From the NCBI RefSeq assembly GCF_002240225.1, contig NZ_CP022584.1, positions 4,182,094-4,246,093 on the forward strand: a stretch of DNA of 64,000 nucleotides, in the 5' to 3' direction. Made by a program: the position numbers and the translations under genes. Below, piece by piece: positions 1 through 8,507 of this stretch (its first letter is position 1; every line of letters starts with the position of its first letter). The notes under the pieces are model-generated. The model was not told the origin of the DNA and did no database searches. It worked only from the letters and a program-made list of their open reading frames with translations. The stretch comes from Paenibacillus physcomitrellae (lineage in GTDB: Bacteria; Bacillota; Bacilli; Paenibacillales; Paenibacillaceae).

Positions 1-253
1 AGAGAGTATTTTATTCGGGGAAAATCAATGTCTAACCATAGACCTGTCTCTCTATATGCATTAATAGAAGGGCCGATTAAGTTTACTAACAACGCGCAGA
101 TCCAAGCTGCAATTACGCTTATAATCCAGGAAGCCTTATTACGAATTGGCTTGTTTATTATATACAAACCTAGTACTGGTACCCCATAACCGCGCCTAAT
201 AAATTTACTACTAATGAAACAATAATAGATGAAATAGCCCTATAAGATCGTTA
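1..253 (-). pseudogene. Remnant of a small multi-span membrane protein gene, frameshifted and cut by the window edge
   Basis: On the minus strand, positions 250-184 encode a hydrophobic stretch containing IIVSLVVNLLGAVMG. The frame then stops at TAG, but shifting by one base at a run of four G (plus-strand CCCC near 183-186) continues into about 60 residues with a second membrane span (SWIISVIAAWICALLVNLIG) and a soluble tail ending in DIDFPRIKYS at the window edge. No start codon lies upstream in the first frame before a stop. The two spans share a L-V-N-L-hydrophobic-G pattern. I do not recognise the family. It reads as a decayed gene with at least two lesions; a sequencing error at the G run is possible. 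The remaining bases to 393 hold no gene that I can see. Confidence 0.4.
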
Positions 254-405
254 ATTCAGGAGTAAATATCTACGAACGATAATCTGTAATGGGCCGCTTG
301 ATGCAAGAAAAGGCTGATAAAGCCGGCTGGCACCACAGCCCCAAACGTTTTACAATATAGGGATACATTTATCCATAAGAAAACAAAACAAAAGTGGTGA
401 TACCA

Positions 406-1992
406 ATGGGGGTAACCGTTAAGGATATTTTACAATTGCCTTCCTTTCGGGGGGCCAAAGTATTAACAGGAAAGAGCAATCTGAGCCGTACGGTCTCCTC
501 CTTGTCTGTTCTTGAGGTGTCCAATGCGGATTTTTCTTCCCAGATCGTTAATTCGGTACAGGAAGAGTGGTACGCGGAAGAACTTGTGATCAGCTCTCTT
601 TTTTCGATAAAGGACAGTGTTGAGAAGCAATGCGAGACCATCCGTTATTTGCACGGACTTGGAGAAGTGGGGCTGATCTTATATTATGTAGGCATTGTCA
701 TTCGGGAGCTCCCGGAAGAGGTGCTGGAATTTGCAGAATCCCTGAACTTCATGATTATCTGCATGCCGGAGAACGATTATACGCTGCGTTACAACGAGGT
801 CATCTATGAGGTCATGGAAGCCATCGTGCTGAACAATCAGACGATCAACGACAATTTCGTCAATGAATCTCTGGAAAAGGTGACGCTCCTCCCTGAGCAT
901 TCGCAAAGTGTGGAGATGACGCTGAAGCTGTTATCCGACCGGCTGAAGGCCAGCCTCATTCTAACAAACAAAAACCTACAAATCGTAAATCAGGTGATGT
1001 GGCCGCGCAACTCGCCTTTGGAGGTCTCCCAAATGATCCGGGATTACGCGCCACAGCTGGTAAACAGCGGCAGCCGGACTGAAGACCGGGCGCCTGCCTG
1101 CTTTATGGAGCACCGCGGCATCTATCAGAAGAACGGGGAAGTGCTTTATTTATTTTTGATTAAGGAACAATCCAAGCTGCCCGCCAAAACGATGGATAAA
1201 ATCAGTGAAGTGGTGCAGGTGGCTATCAACCTATGGGGCGACAAACATAATGAGGTCAGCGAATATGCCTTGGTGAAAGCTATCATCAACGATGAAAGCG
1301 AGAAAATGCGCAGGCTTGCGCAGCTCCTTCATATTGATGTCTCCGCCATTCAAATGATGTGGCTGGTGTACCTTCAGGACTTGTCCATGGAGAAACACGT
1401 TCGAGAAGAGTTAGAGGAGTACCTGTCCAAATACTATAAGACGGCGGTCATTCAAACGATTGATCATTGTATTATCGTCCTGCTCGGGAACTGCTCCTAC
1501 AAATACAATGAATATGAAATTGCGGCTGAATATGCCGAGACGACAAGCTTTCTGGCCTCTATATCCGAAATGGTCTACGCGCCGCGTATGAGAAATACGC
1601 TGGATGTAAGGCGGATGTACCAGCTTGTGAATCAAGTAGGGAAGAAGGTTCACCTGATCTACAATCACCGCAAATTATTTACGGCAGCGGAGATTCGCTC
1701 CATGAAGCGGGCCATTGATTTGAGTATACAGGGCGAAGAGATTATCGAGGAATGGATGTCCGCTATAGCGCCTGTACTAAATGATGCGGAGTCGGTCCGG
1801 ACACTGGCCACCTTCCTGCTGGATGCCAAGGGAAATCTGGATGAATGCGCACGGCTGCTTTTCATTCATAAAAATACGGTGAAATATCGGATCAAGAAGA
1901 TTAGTGAGCTGGTCGGATACGATATTACCGTCAACTCCGAGTTTTACGAGGTTTACCTGGCTTGCATGATTTACCGGCTAATTAATAGCTGA
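406..1992 (+). CDS. PucR-family transcriptional regulator
   Basis: A 528-residue PucR-type regulator. The N-terminal third (about residues 5-125, beginning TVKDILQLPSF) matches the PucR/purine-catabolism N-terminal domain, the middle is a GAF-like/CdaR-like sensor region, and the C-terminus (about 465-528, LDECARLLFIHKNTVKYRIKKI) is the HTH_30 DNA-binding domain of this family. ATG at 406 is preferred over GTG at 394 or 397 because the GTGGTG stretch sits at ribosome-binding distance from it. It is followed by a terminator and then by an operon for a permease and two hydantoin-type enzymes, which it probably activates in response to their substrate; PucR proteins commonly control purine or allantoin-type catabolism. 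Target and ligand are inferred. Confidence 0.85.
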   Translation: MGVTVKDILQLPSFRGAKVLTGKSNLSRTVSSLSVLEVSNADFSSQIVNSVQEEWYAEELVISSLFSIKDSVEKQCETIRYLHGLGEVGLILYYVGIVIRELPEEVLEFAESLNFMIICMPENDYTLRYNEVIYEVMEAIVLNNQTINDNFVNESLEKVTLLPEHSQSVEMTLKLLSDRLKASLILTNKNLQIVNQVMWPRNSPLEVSQMIRDYAPQLVNSGSRTEDRAPACFMEHRGIYQKNGEVLYLFLIKEQSKLPAKTMDKISEVVQVAINLWGDKHNEVSEYALVKAIINDESEKMRRLAQLLHIDVSAIQMMWLVYLQDLSMEKHVREELEEYLSKYYKTAVIQTIDHCIIVLLGNCSYKYNEYEIAAEYAETTSFLASISEMVYAPRMRNTLDVRRMYQLVNQVGKKVHLIYNHRKLFTAAEIRSMKRAIDLSIQGEEIIEEWMSAIAPVLNDAESVRTLATFLLDAKGNLDECARLLFIHKNTVKYRIKKISELVGYDITVNSEFYEVYLACMIYRLINS

Positions 1993-2004
1993 CCTTCCAA
2001 AACT

Positions 2005-2050
2005 ATCCGGGTTTTTGTCTTTTAGGACAAAAATTCGGATTTTTCTTTTT
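2005..2050 (+). terminator. Intrinsic terminator after the PucR gene
   Basis: ATCCG with an inner TTTTTGTC pairs with GACAAAAA and CGGAT, and is followed by a T-rich run at 2041-2050. It separates the regulator from the permease operon, so the latter needs its own promoter. TACAAT at 2085-2090 is a possible -10 with no good -35, which would fit an activator-dependent promoter. Confidence 0.75.
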
Positions 2051-2129
2051 ATTTCTGAAAAAGACGATCTTCTATCCTTTCATTTACAATAAGAAAAATC
2101 AATTTGAACGAGATAGGAGGAAGGCAGAT

Positions 2130-3398
2130 ATGAAAACAGATAAAGCCAATCAATCCTGGTTTACGTTAGCCTTTGTATGGGCCGGAGCCATGATCAGCAT
2201 ACCTGGTCTTCTCGTCGGAAATACCCTGATCGCAGGGATGAGCATGGCCCAGACCTTAGTTGTCACAGTAGTGGGGTATGCCATTATCGTAGTCCTTATG
2301 ATTCTCCAGGGCATGCAGAGCACAGACTTGGGCAAATCGACCGTTCAGGTCGCAAGCCAGGTGTTTGGTAAACAAGGCTCGCGTACCATTCTCTCGATTC
2401 TTCTGACGATTGCCTGTCTGGGCTGGTTCGGGATTCAGGCGAATGTGTGCGGAGCGGCGGTGGCTAACTTGATGGCGGAGTTTGATATTAAAATGTCCGT
2501 ACCTGTTGCTTCGCTGATCAGCGGTCTGGTGATGGTTGTTTCGGCCATGTATGGGATCAAAGTGCTTCGAGTACTAAGCTATATCGCTGTACCTTTACTG
2601 GTTGTCCTTTGTGTTTATGGCCTGATTCATGCCCTGACCGGTGACAATGTGCAGCTGATTTCGAATTATAGACCCGAATCGAAGATGAACTTTACGGACG
2701 GGCTGGCTGTCACGATCGGCTCCTTTGCCCTCGGTGCAGTCATTGCGGGAGATTACTCCCAGTTCTCCAGAAAACGTTCCGATGTGTGGAAAGCGGCCCT
2801 CTTCGGCATTATTCCCGCAGGGGTCCTGATGATCGGCGTCGGTGCCGTACTTACGCTTGCTTATCAGACCAATGACGTAACAGCCGTGTTCTTGAGTATT
2901 GCCACTCCGCTGATCGGCGGGATCGCTTTGGTTCTGGCCACTTGGAAAACCAATATGGTCAACGCCATTTCCGGCGGATTTGCTTTAATCAACGTCTTTA
3001 ACGTTTCCAAGCAGAAAGAGAAATGGGCGGTCGGGGCTGCCGGACTTATCGGAACAGTGCTCGCCGTAATCGGTATTCTGGGTTATTTTACACCGGTGAT
3101 GTCGATCCTGTCGGCCATGGTTCCCCCGGTAGCAGGTGTAATGATCGCCTCTTATTGGATGATCAACAAGGGAGACAAGAACAGCTGGAGAGAGACGGAA
3201 GGGGTTAACAAGCTGGGCATCTACTCCTGGCTTATCGGTTCGGTGATCGCGGCCATTCCGGTTGTACTCTCGCTGTTCCCGAGCCTGCCGCAGGTGTCCA
3301 ATCAGCCCCTGATCGGGATTGTGATTTCCTTTGTCCTTTATGTCGTAGGTTACCGGATTACAGCTTCAAAAACAGTAGTATTGGAGGAACAGCAATGA
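2130..3398 (+). CDS. NCS1-type (CodB-like) cytosine/purine/hydantoin permease
   Basis: A 422-residue integral membrane protein with about 12 hydrophobic spans and the N-terminal signature of nucleobase:cation symporter-1 proteins of the CodB branch (SWFTLAFVWAGAMISIPGLL). The family imports cytosine, purines, allantoin or hydantoins by cation symport. The start has an excellent AGGAGG site nine bases upstream. The stop overlaps the next gene as ATGA, so translation is coupled. The downstream DUF917 and hydantoinase-type genes suggest the substrate is a hydantoin, thiohydantoin or related cyclic imide rather than cytosine; this is inference from context. Confidence 0.88.
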   Translation: MKTDKANQSWFTLAFVWAGAMISIPGLLVGNTLIAGMSMAQTLVVTVVGYAIIVVLMILQGMQSTDLGKSTVQVASQVFGKQGSRTILSILLTIACLGWFGIQANVCGAAVANLMAEFDIKMSVPVASLISGLVMVVSAMYGIKVLRVLSYIAVPLLVVLCVYGLIHALTGDNVQLISNYRPESKMNFTDGLAVTIGSFALGAVIAGDYSQFSRKRSDVWKAALFGIIPAGVLMIGVGAVLTLAYQTNDVTAVFLSIATPLIGGIALVLATWKTNMVNAISGGFALINVFNVSKQKEKWAVGAAGLIGTVLAVIGILGYFTPVMSILSAMVPPVAGVMIASYWMINKGDKNSWRETEGVNKLGIYSWLIGSVIAAIPVVLSLFPSLPQVSNQPLIGIVISFVLYVVGYRITASKTVVLEEQQ

Positions 3399-4498
3399 GA
3401 TATCTGGATAAAACAGCTATTGAAAATATTTCAATCGGGGCCGCTTTCCTGGGAACAGGCGGCGGCGGCGACCCCTATATCGGCAAGCTGATGGCGATTT
3501 CCGCCATTGAACAAAACGGCCCGGTCAGGCTGTATTCGGTTGATGAAATCGCCGATGAGGATTTTTTTATCCCGACGGCCATGATGGGGGCACCTTCCGT
3601 ATCGTCCGAGAAGTTCCCGAACGGGAGCGAATTCGTTAAAGTATTTCAGAAGCTGTCCCGGTACCTGGGCAAAGACAACATTGCAGGCACCTATCCGATG
3701 GAAGCGGGCGGCGTCAATTCGATGATCCCCATCGTAGTCGCTGCACAGCTGGGACTGCCGCTCGTCGATTGCGACGGGATGGGAAGAGCGTTTCCGGAGC
3801 TGCAGATGGTAACGTTTAACCTGGATGGCGTTCCGGCGACGCCGATGGCGATTACCGATGAGAAAGGGAATATCGGCATTTTTGAAACGATTGATAATAA
3901 ATGGACGGAGCGGCTCGGCCGGGCGGCGACGGTGGAGATGGGAGCAAGCGCTCTGGTGAGCCTGTACCCTACGACCGGTGCACAGATGAAAACAAGCGGT
4001 GTGCATGGCATCGTGACGCTTTCGGAGCGGATTGGAGAAATTATTGCTTCGAAGAATAGAGATGCCAAGGACAAACTTGAGGAGCTGCTCCAGCTTGTAT
4101 CCGGTTATGAGCTCTTCCAGGGCAAGATTGTCGATGTGATCCGGGAGACCAAAGGAGGGTTTAACCTCGGCCGCATGAATCTGGAAGGGATTGAAGGCCA
4201 TAAGGGCGGAAACATGGACGTTCATTTTCAAAATGAAAATCTCGTTGCGGAGAAGGACGGCCGCGTTGTAGCGATGACCCCGGACTTGATTTGTCTGGTC
4301 GATTTCGAAACCTTGTCGCCTATAACTACAGAAAGCCTGAAATACGGGAAACGTGTAAGAGTCATCGGACTCCCTGCCCATGAGAAGTGGAGAACGGCGA
4401 AAGGCATAGAGACAGCGGGTCCCAAGTATTTTGGATATGACTATGAATATGTTCCTCTTGAAAAATTGGTGAACAAGGCGGTGGCAGACCATGTATAG
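3395..4498 (+). CDS. DUF917-family protein (S-methyl-thiohydantoin desulfurase-like)
   Basis: A 367-residue protein beginning with a glycine-rich loop (GAAFLGTGGGGDPYIGK), the hallmark of DUF917, now described as the S-Me-THD N- and C-terminal domains after a member that desulfurises a methylthiohydantoin. Other conserved blocks are PMEAGGVNSMIP and LPLVDCDGMGRAFPELQM. No signal peptide; cytoplasmic. It overlaps the permease stop by four bases and the next gene by eight, with GGAGG upstream of the start, so it belongs to a tightly coupled operon. The exact substrate here is unknown. The long antisense reading frame across it is a composition shadow. Confidence 0.85.
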   Translation: MRYLDKTAIENISIGAAFLGTGGGGDPYIGKLMAISAIEQNGPVRLYSVDEIADEDFFIPTAMMGAPSVSSEKFPNGSEFVKVFQKLSRYLGKDNIAGTYPMEAGGVNSMIPIVVAAQLGLPLVDCDGMGRAFPELQMVTFNLDGVPATPMAITDEKGNIGIFETIDNKWTERLGRAATVEMGASALVSLYPTTGAQMKTSGVHGIVTLSERIGEIIASKNRDAKDKLEELLQLVSGYELFQGKIVDVIRETKGGFNLGRMNLEGIEGHKGGNMDVHFQNENLVAEKDGRVVAMTPDLICLVDFETLSPITTESLKYGKRVRVIGLPAHEKWRTAKGIETAGPKYFGYDYEYVPLEKLVNKAVADHV

Positions 4499-6044
4499 AA
4501 TCGGAATTGATGTGGGCGGAACCAATACGGATGCCATTATTCTGGATGAGCGCCATCAGCTGATCCATGCCGTGAAATCGCCGACAAGTTTGGATATCAA
4601 GACGGGGATTGAATCCTCTCTCCGGCAGTTGCTGCAGGAAGCCAAGATTGATAAAGCACAGATTACTCACGCGATGCTGGGCACAACCCAATGCACCAAT
4701 GCTATTGTAGAACGCAAGAAGCTGGCGAAGGTCGGCGTTATCCGTTTAGGATACCCGGCTACAGCATCCGTACCGCCGTATACGGCTTGGCCTAAAGATA
4801 TGGTGGACATCCTGTCCGGCAGCTACTCGCTGGTTCAGGGCGGTTATGAATACGACGGCCAGCTGCTTGGTGAGGTGGATGAAGAGGAGATTAAGGCGCT
4901 GCTGGACAAGTGGCGGAACCATGTGGAGTCCATTGCCGTTATCGGGGTATTTTCCTCCATCAAAAATGACCAGGAGCTTTTGGTTCGTGACCTCATTCAA
5001 GAAGAATACGGGGAAGCCTTCCCGGTTTCCTGCTCCTCCTTAATCGGCTCCGTCGGTCTTATTGAACGGGAGAACGCAACGATTTTAAATGCGGCATTGT
5101 GCAAGGTGATTGCTGCAACTACGTCGGGATTTATTCATGCCCTTGAGGAAGAAGGAATCAAAAGCGCGCAGGTGTACCTGTGCCAAAACGACGGAACCCT
5201 GATGTCCATTGATTATGCCAAGCAGTTCCCGATTCTGACGATTGCCTGCGGACCGACCAACAGCATCCGCGGCGCTTCTTATTTGGCACAGATCAAAGAT
5301 ACGATGGTGCTCGACGTCGGCGGCACGACCTCGGATATCGGCGTTCTGCAGGACGGTTTCCCCCGGGAATCGTCAGTAGCCGTTGAGGTCGGCGATATCC
5401 GCACCAATTTCCGGATGCCGGATATCATCTCCGTTGGCCTGGGCGGCGGCAGTATTGTCCGGGTGAGCGACAGCGGTGCCATTACAGTCGGTCCGGACAG
5501 TGTCGGCTATAGAATCGGCGAAGAAGCGCTTGTCTTTGGCGGGAATACACTGACAACAACGGACATCGCAGTCCGTCTGGGGCTTGCTGAGGTCGGCGAT
5601 AAAAGTCTGGTGTCTCACCTGGAAGAGGATTTTGCCTTAGCGGTACAGGCCCAGATAGCGGCTATCATCGAGCAGGCCATCGATAAGATGAAAACCTCTT
5701 CCGAAGACATTCAGCTCGTTCTTGTGGGCGGAGGAAGTATCATTATCCCGGATCAGATTCGCGGGGTCGCCCGCATGATCAAAACGGAAAACGGAAATGT
5801 TGCCAATGCCATCGGCGCCTCCATTGCCCAAATCAGCGGCCAATACGAACAGATTTATATTTACTCCAGAGAGCCGCGCGAATCTTCCCTGAAGGATGCC
5901 GAGGAAAAAGCGGTTAAACAAGCCGTTTTAGCCGGTGCGGTTTCCGAAACCATTGAATTGGTGGAAGTGGAAGAGACACCGCTGGCTTATCATCCGGAGA
6001 ATGCCACCCGGTTAAGAGTCAAAGTTGTAGGAAAAATGAAATAG
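4491..6044 (+). CDS. Hydantoinase/oxoprolinase-family protein (HyuA-like)
   Basis: A 517-residue protein with the HyuA N-terminal actin-like ATP site (GIDVGGTNTDAIIL), the middle motif DVGGTTSDIGVL and the C-terminal glycine-rich block VLVGGGSIIIP. The family couples ATP hydrolysis to ring opening of 5-oxoproline, hydantoin or N-methylhydantoin. At about 517 residues it is the shorter form found next to DUF917 proteins and lacks a fused HyuB region; no separate HyuB gene is present. It starts eight bases inside the DUF917 gene. It probably completes a ring-opening step for the substrate brought in by the permease. The operon ends at the strong terminator just downstream. Confidence 0.87.
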   Translation: MYRIGIDVGGTNTDAIILDERHQLIHAVKSPTSLDIKTGIESSLRQLLQEAKIDKAQITHAMLGTTQCTNAIVERKKLAKVGVIRLGYPATASVPPYTAWPKDMVDILSGSYSLVQGGYEYDGQLLGEVDEEEIKALLDKWRNHVESIAVIGVFSSIKNDQELLVRDLIQEEYGEAFPVSCSSLIGSVGLIERENATILNAALCKVIAATTSGFIHALEEEGIKSAQVYLCQNDGTLMSIDYAKQFPILTIACGPTNSIRGASYLAQIKDTMVLDVGGTTSDIGVLQDGFPRESSVAVEVGDIRTNFRMPDIISVGLGGGSIVRVSDSGAITVGPDSVGYRIGEEALVFGGNTLTTTDIAVRLGLAEVGDKSLVSHLEEDFALAVQAQIAAIIEQAIDKMKTSSEDIQLVLVGGGSIIIPDQIRGVARMIKTENGNVANAIGASIAQISGQYEQIYIYSREPRESSLKDAEEKAVKQAVLAGAVSETIELVEVEETPLAYHPENATRLRVKVVGKMK

Positions 6045-6056
6045 TAGTATAGGTTT

Positions 6057-6100
6057 AAAAAGCCCTGCCGCATAGGTTCTATGCTTGCAGGGCTTTATTT
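6057..6100. terminator. Bidirectional terminator between the hydantoinase and SDR genes
   Basis: AAGCCCTGC and GCAGGGCTT form a perfect stem around a loop that itself contains a short GCATAG/CTATGC stem. A T-run follows on the plus side and an A-run precedes it, so it can serve both converging genes. Confidence 0.85.
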
Positions 6101-6147
6101 CGCTATTCTTCTATGGGATCACATCGCTGGCAGGCAGGTTGGCCTTA

Positions 6148-7044
6148 TCAGTTCTTGAAATAATGCCCCTGTTCAAGATCTTCGATTAAGCCTGGTTCCT
6201 TAGGCTGCCACTCCAAACGCTGCTGCGTGAGCGCACTGGAGGTTGGGTTATCGGCGGAGGCGAAAGCGCCAAGGAAACCGAAATGAGCATCCGCTTCTTC
6301 TCGCGGAATGCTGACGACCGGTACGCCCAAATGCCGTCCGATGACCTCTGCGATGTCGCGGAAGGGTACCCCCTCATCCCCAACCCCATGAAGGATGGAA
6401 CCCGCTGGTGCCTGTTCGAGCGCCAGCCGGAACAAACGGGCGGCATCCAGGCGATGTACGGCTGGCCAGCGGTTAGACCCGTCGCCGACATAAGCGGCGG
6501 CACCTTTGGTGCGGGCGACGCCGATCAAGTAGGAGACAAATCCTTGGTCGCCTTCCCCGTGGACGGAAGGAGAAAGACGGACAACAGATGAACGTACGCC
6601 GCGTTTGGCGAACGCCAGTGCCGTATTTTCCGATGCGCCCCGGGCATGCTGTCCGGCAACGATTTCTTCCGTTCCGATTGTACCCGGAGGGGTAACGCCT
6701 AACATCATCAAAGTCCCTGAGGTATTCACGAAGGGTTTGCCGGATCCTTCAAGGGCAGCCCCGATGGTTTCGACGGCGCGGAGATCGGCTGCCAGTGCAC
6801 CCTCATAATCCGAAAAATCATGCTTGAATGCCAGATGAATAACGCCGTCGGCCGAAGCGGATCCGCTGCGCAGGCTGTCTAAATCGTCAAGACTCCCGCG
6901 GTGTACCTCCGCTCTCGCAGCGGTCAGTTCGGACACCGCTTTATCCGTACGGGCAAGCCCGACAACTTGATGGCCGGCGCTAATAAGCTCATTTACTACT
7001 GCAGATCCAATAAAACCAGTCGCTCCTGTAACAAAAACACGCAT
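6148..7044 (-). CDS. NAD-dependent epimerase/dehydratase-like extended SDR oxidoreductase
   Basis: A 298-residue protein with an N-terminal Rossmann nucleotide site (GATGFIGSAVV, residues 7-17). At the place where extended SDRs usually carry Tyr-x-x-x-Lys the sequence is HARGASENTAL, so the classical catalytic pair is not evident; several atypical extended SDRs share this. The C-terminal part (DIAEVIGRHLGVPVVSIP) is typical of substrate-binding lobes in this group. It is divergent from a TetR-family gene across a 170-base region with a clear palindrome, so it is the likely regulated target. A GGAGG site lies nine bases before the ATG. Substrate unknown. Confidence 0.82.
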   Translation of the reverse strand: MRVFVTGATGFIGSAVVNELISAGHQVVGLARTDKAVSELTAARAEVHRGSLDDLDSLRSGSASADGVIHLAFKHDFSDYEGALAADLRAVETIGAALEGSGKPFVNTSGTLMMLGVTPPGTIGTEEIVAGQHARGASENTALAFAKRGVRSSVVRLSPSVHGEGDQGFVSYLIGVARTKGAAAYVGDGSNRWPAVHRLDAARLFRLALEQAPAGSILHGVGDEGVPFRDIAEVIGRHLGVPVVSIPREEADAHFGFLGAFASADNPTSSALTQQRLEWQPKEPGLIEDLEQGHYFKN

Positions 7045-7131
7045 AATTGTGGCCTCCTTAAATTTAGGTTATCAAGAGTAGCTACAGGAACGATTATAAG
7101 ACGTTATGTTGATAAAATAAACTATTTTTAT

Positions 7132-7147
7132 TAAATTAGTTAATTTA
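7132..7147. promoter_or_regulatory. Palindromic operator candidate between the SDR gene and the TetR gene
   Basis: TAAATTA-GT-TAATTTA is a perfect inverted repeat with seven-base arms. It lies between a possible SDR -10 (TATAAT on the minus strand, 7093-7098) and the TetR-gene promoter at 7159-7186, a natural place for the adjacent regulator to act on both genes. The AT-rich setting lowers confidence. Confidence 0.45.
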
Positions 7148-7158
7148 TTAAGAAATGT

Positions 7159-7186
7159 TTGTGATACACCCTATTTTCGTTATAAT
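7159..7186 (+). promoter_or_regulatory. Sigma-A-type promoter of the TetR-family gene
   Basis: TTGTGA at 7159-7164 and a perfect TATAAT at 7181-7186 are separated by 16 bases, just upstream of the AAAGGAGG site of the regulator gene. Confidence 0.6.
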
Positions 7187-7218
7187 AGAATTCATGAGTT
7201 TAAAGGAGGATTTAGGCC

Positions 7219-7866
7219 GTGAGAAAAGCCGTCAGCAGAGATCAATATCTCATGAAAATAAAGCCCGTTATCAGGCATACCAAATTCAGCCAATTAAAAA
7301 TAGATGAAATCGCTAAGTATATGGACATCAGCAAAGTGACGTTGTATAAGCATTTTTCTTCCAAAGACGAGATCATTCAGGAGGTTGTAGATTATTCGGT
7401 CAATTTTCTGGATGAGGTGGATCAGGTGATTGAGGATGAAAATCTCTCGTACATTAAACGATTTCAAAAGACGTTTATCCAGTCGCTTGTCTGCGTCATT
7501 TATATTACGGATTTGTTTTTGGACGATCTTAAGGAGTTTTATCCTCATCATTTTGATGCTCTTTCCGCCGCCATGCAGGATAGGAACAAAAAGCTGCAGG
7601 CCTTCTTTGAATCAGGAATGGAGCAGGGGATCTTCAACCGGATGAATGCCGTACTGTTTATGGTTCAGGACGACGCCATGCTGCGGCGCCTGATGGAGCC
7701 GTCTTTTTCAATCCAATATGATGTAACGCTCAAGCAAGCTGTCATGGACTTTTATCAGATGAAGAAGTATCAGCTGCTAAAACCCGAATATTTGGATCAG
7801 GCAGACGATTCCTCAGTGGAAAAACGTGTCGTTCAGATTTTGCAAACCGTTTCTGTCAATTATTAG
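7219..7866 (+). CDS. TetR/AcrR-family transcriptional regulator
   Basis: A 215-residue regulator with an N-terminal TetR helix-turn-helix (residues about 20-60: LKIDEIAKYMDISKVTLYKHF, then SSKDEIIQEVV) and an alpha-helical ligand-binding C-terminus. GTG at 7219 is the start, set by AAAGGAGG nine bases upstream. It is divergent from the SDR gene with a palindrome between them and is followed by its own terminator, so it probably represses the SDR gene and itself. The inducer is unknown. Confidence 0.88.
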   Translation: MRKAVSRDQYLMKIKPVIRHTKFSQLKIDEIAKYMDISKVTLYKHFSSKDEIIQEVVDYSVNFLDEVDQVIEDENLSYIKRFQKTFIQSLVCVIYITDLFLDDLKEFYPHHFDALSAAMQDRNKKLQAFFESGMEQGIFNRMNAVLFMVQDDAMLRRLMEPSFSIQYDVTLKQAVMDFYQMKKYQLLKPEYLDQADDSSVEKRVVQILQTVSVNY

Positions 7867-7893
7867 GGCATAAAGAGAAGAGAGGTTTGCTTA

Positions 7894-7916
7894 GGCTCCC
7901 TTGAGGGAGCTTTTTC
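7894..7916 (+). terminator. Intrinsic terminator after the TetR-family gene
   Basis: GCTCCC-TTGA-GGGAGC stem-loop followed by TTTTTCTTT. Confidence 0.85.
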
Positions 7917-8021
7917 TTTGCCTTGACAAAAGTAAATAAATGGGGTTTTATGAACGGAATTGATCTGGTTATTAAAGGGAATTAAATGTTCTTATAAGAA
8001 ACTGCAAAGGAGGGATTCCCT

Positions 8022-8507
8022 ATCAGAATCAGTAAAGGACGTTTGTTCCTTATCCTATTTCTCCTTATTATGCTTGGAGTAAATGTTTATAATCTGGGCG
8101 TGATCGACTGGTTTAGAACGTATTCGTTGGATAAGGTGCTGATCAACAAAATGCAGGATAACGGTGTAGATCGTATGCTCTTATTTAATGAAGCAGATAC
8201 ATCTATAGAAGATCCTCAGGTCATCAAGAACTTCCTTAACAGCTTTGAAGATGTTCGTTTAAAGAAGGTAAAAAACTTCGATAGACGTGGGGATCGTATG
8301 GGCGATTTCTATATGTTTAAAGATTATCGTGATCACACGGAACAAAACGGGATTAGCTTATTTGGTGAAAATGGGACCGTAAAATACCTGGAAGTCAATG
8401 ATGCCCAAAAGACGAAAAACCAGCTGATCACCTTCAAAATCGTCGGTGGCAATGTTGATTACAAAGCGATTAAAGAAGTTATAAGTCAATCTAAGGAGAT
8501 TAAATAG
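8022..8507 (+). CDS. Membrane-anchored hypothetical protein, probable non-canonical ATC start
   Basis: I do not recognise this protein. It has one N-terminal membrane segment (LFLILFLLIMLGVNVYNLGV) and a soluble, charged domain of about 130 residues that would face outward. An ideal ribosome site (AAAGGAGG, 8006-8013) sits eight bases before ATC at 8022, which would give an N-terminus Met-Arg-Ile-Ser-Lys-Gly-Arg, a normal positively charged lead into a membrane anchor. The first conventional codon in frame, TTG at 8043, has only AAAGGA three bases away, too close for good initiation. Starting at ATC gives 161 residues, at TTG 154. ATC initiation is rare, so either this is genuine low-level initiation or an ATG has mutated. 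The gene is monocistronic. Confidence 0.6.
   Translation: MRISKGRLFLILFLLIMLGVNVYNLGVIDWFRTYSLDKVLINKMQDNGVDRMLLFNEADTSIEDPQVIKNFLNSFEDVRLKKVKNFDRRGDRMGDFYMFKDYRDHTEQNGISLFGENGTVKYLEVNDAQKTKNQLITFKIVGGNVDYKAIKEVISQSKEIK

Noticed and set aside
3431-4537. 368-residue open frame on the minus strand
   Set aside because: It lies entirely opposite the DUF917 gene, has no ribosome site and a composition typical of an antisense shadow.
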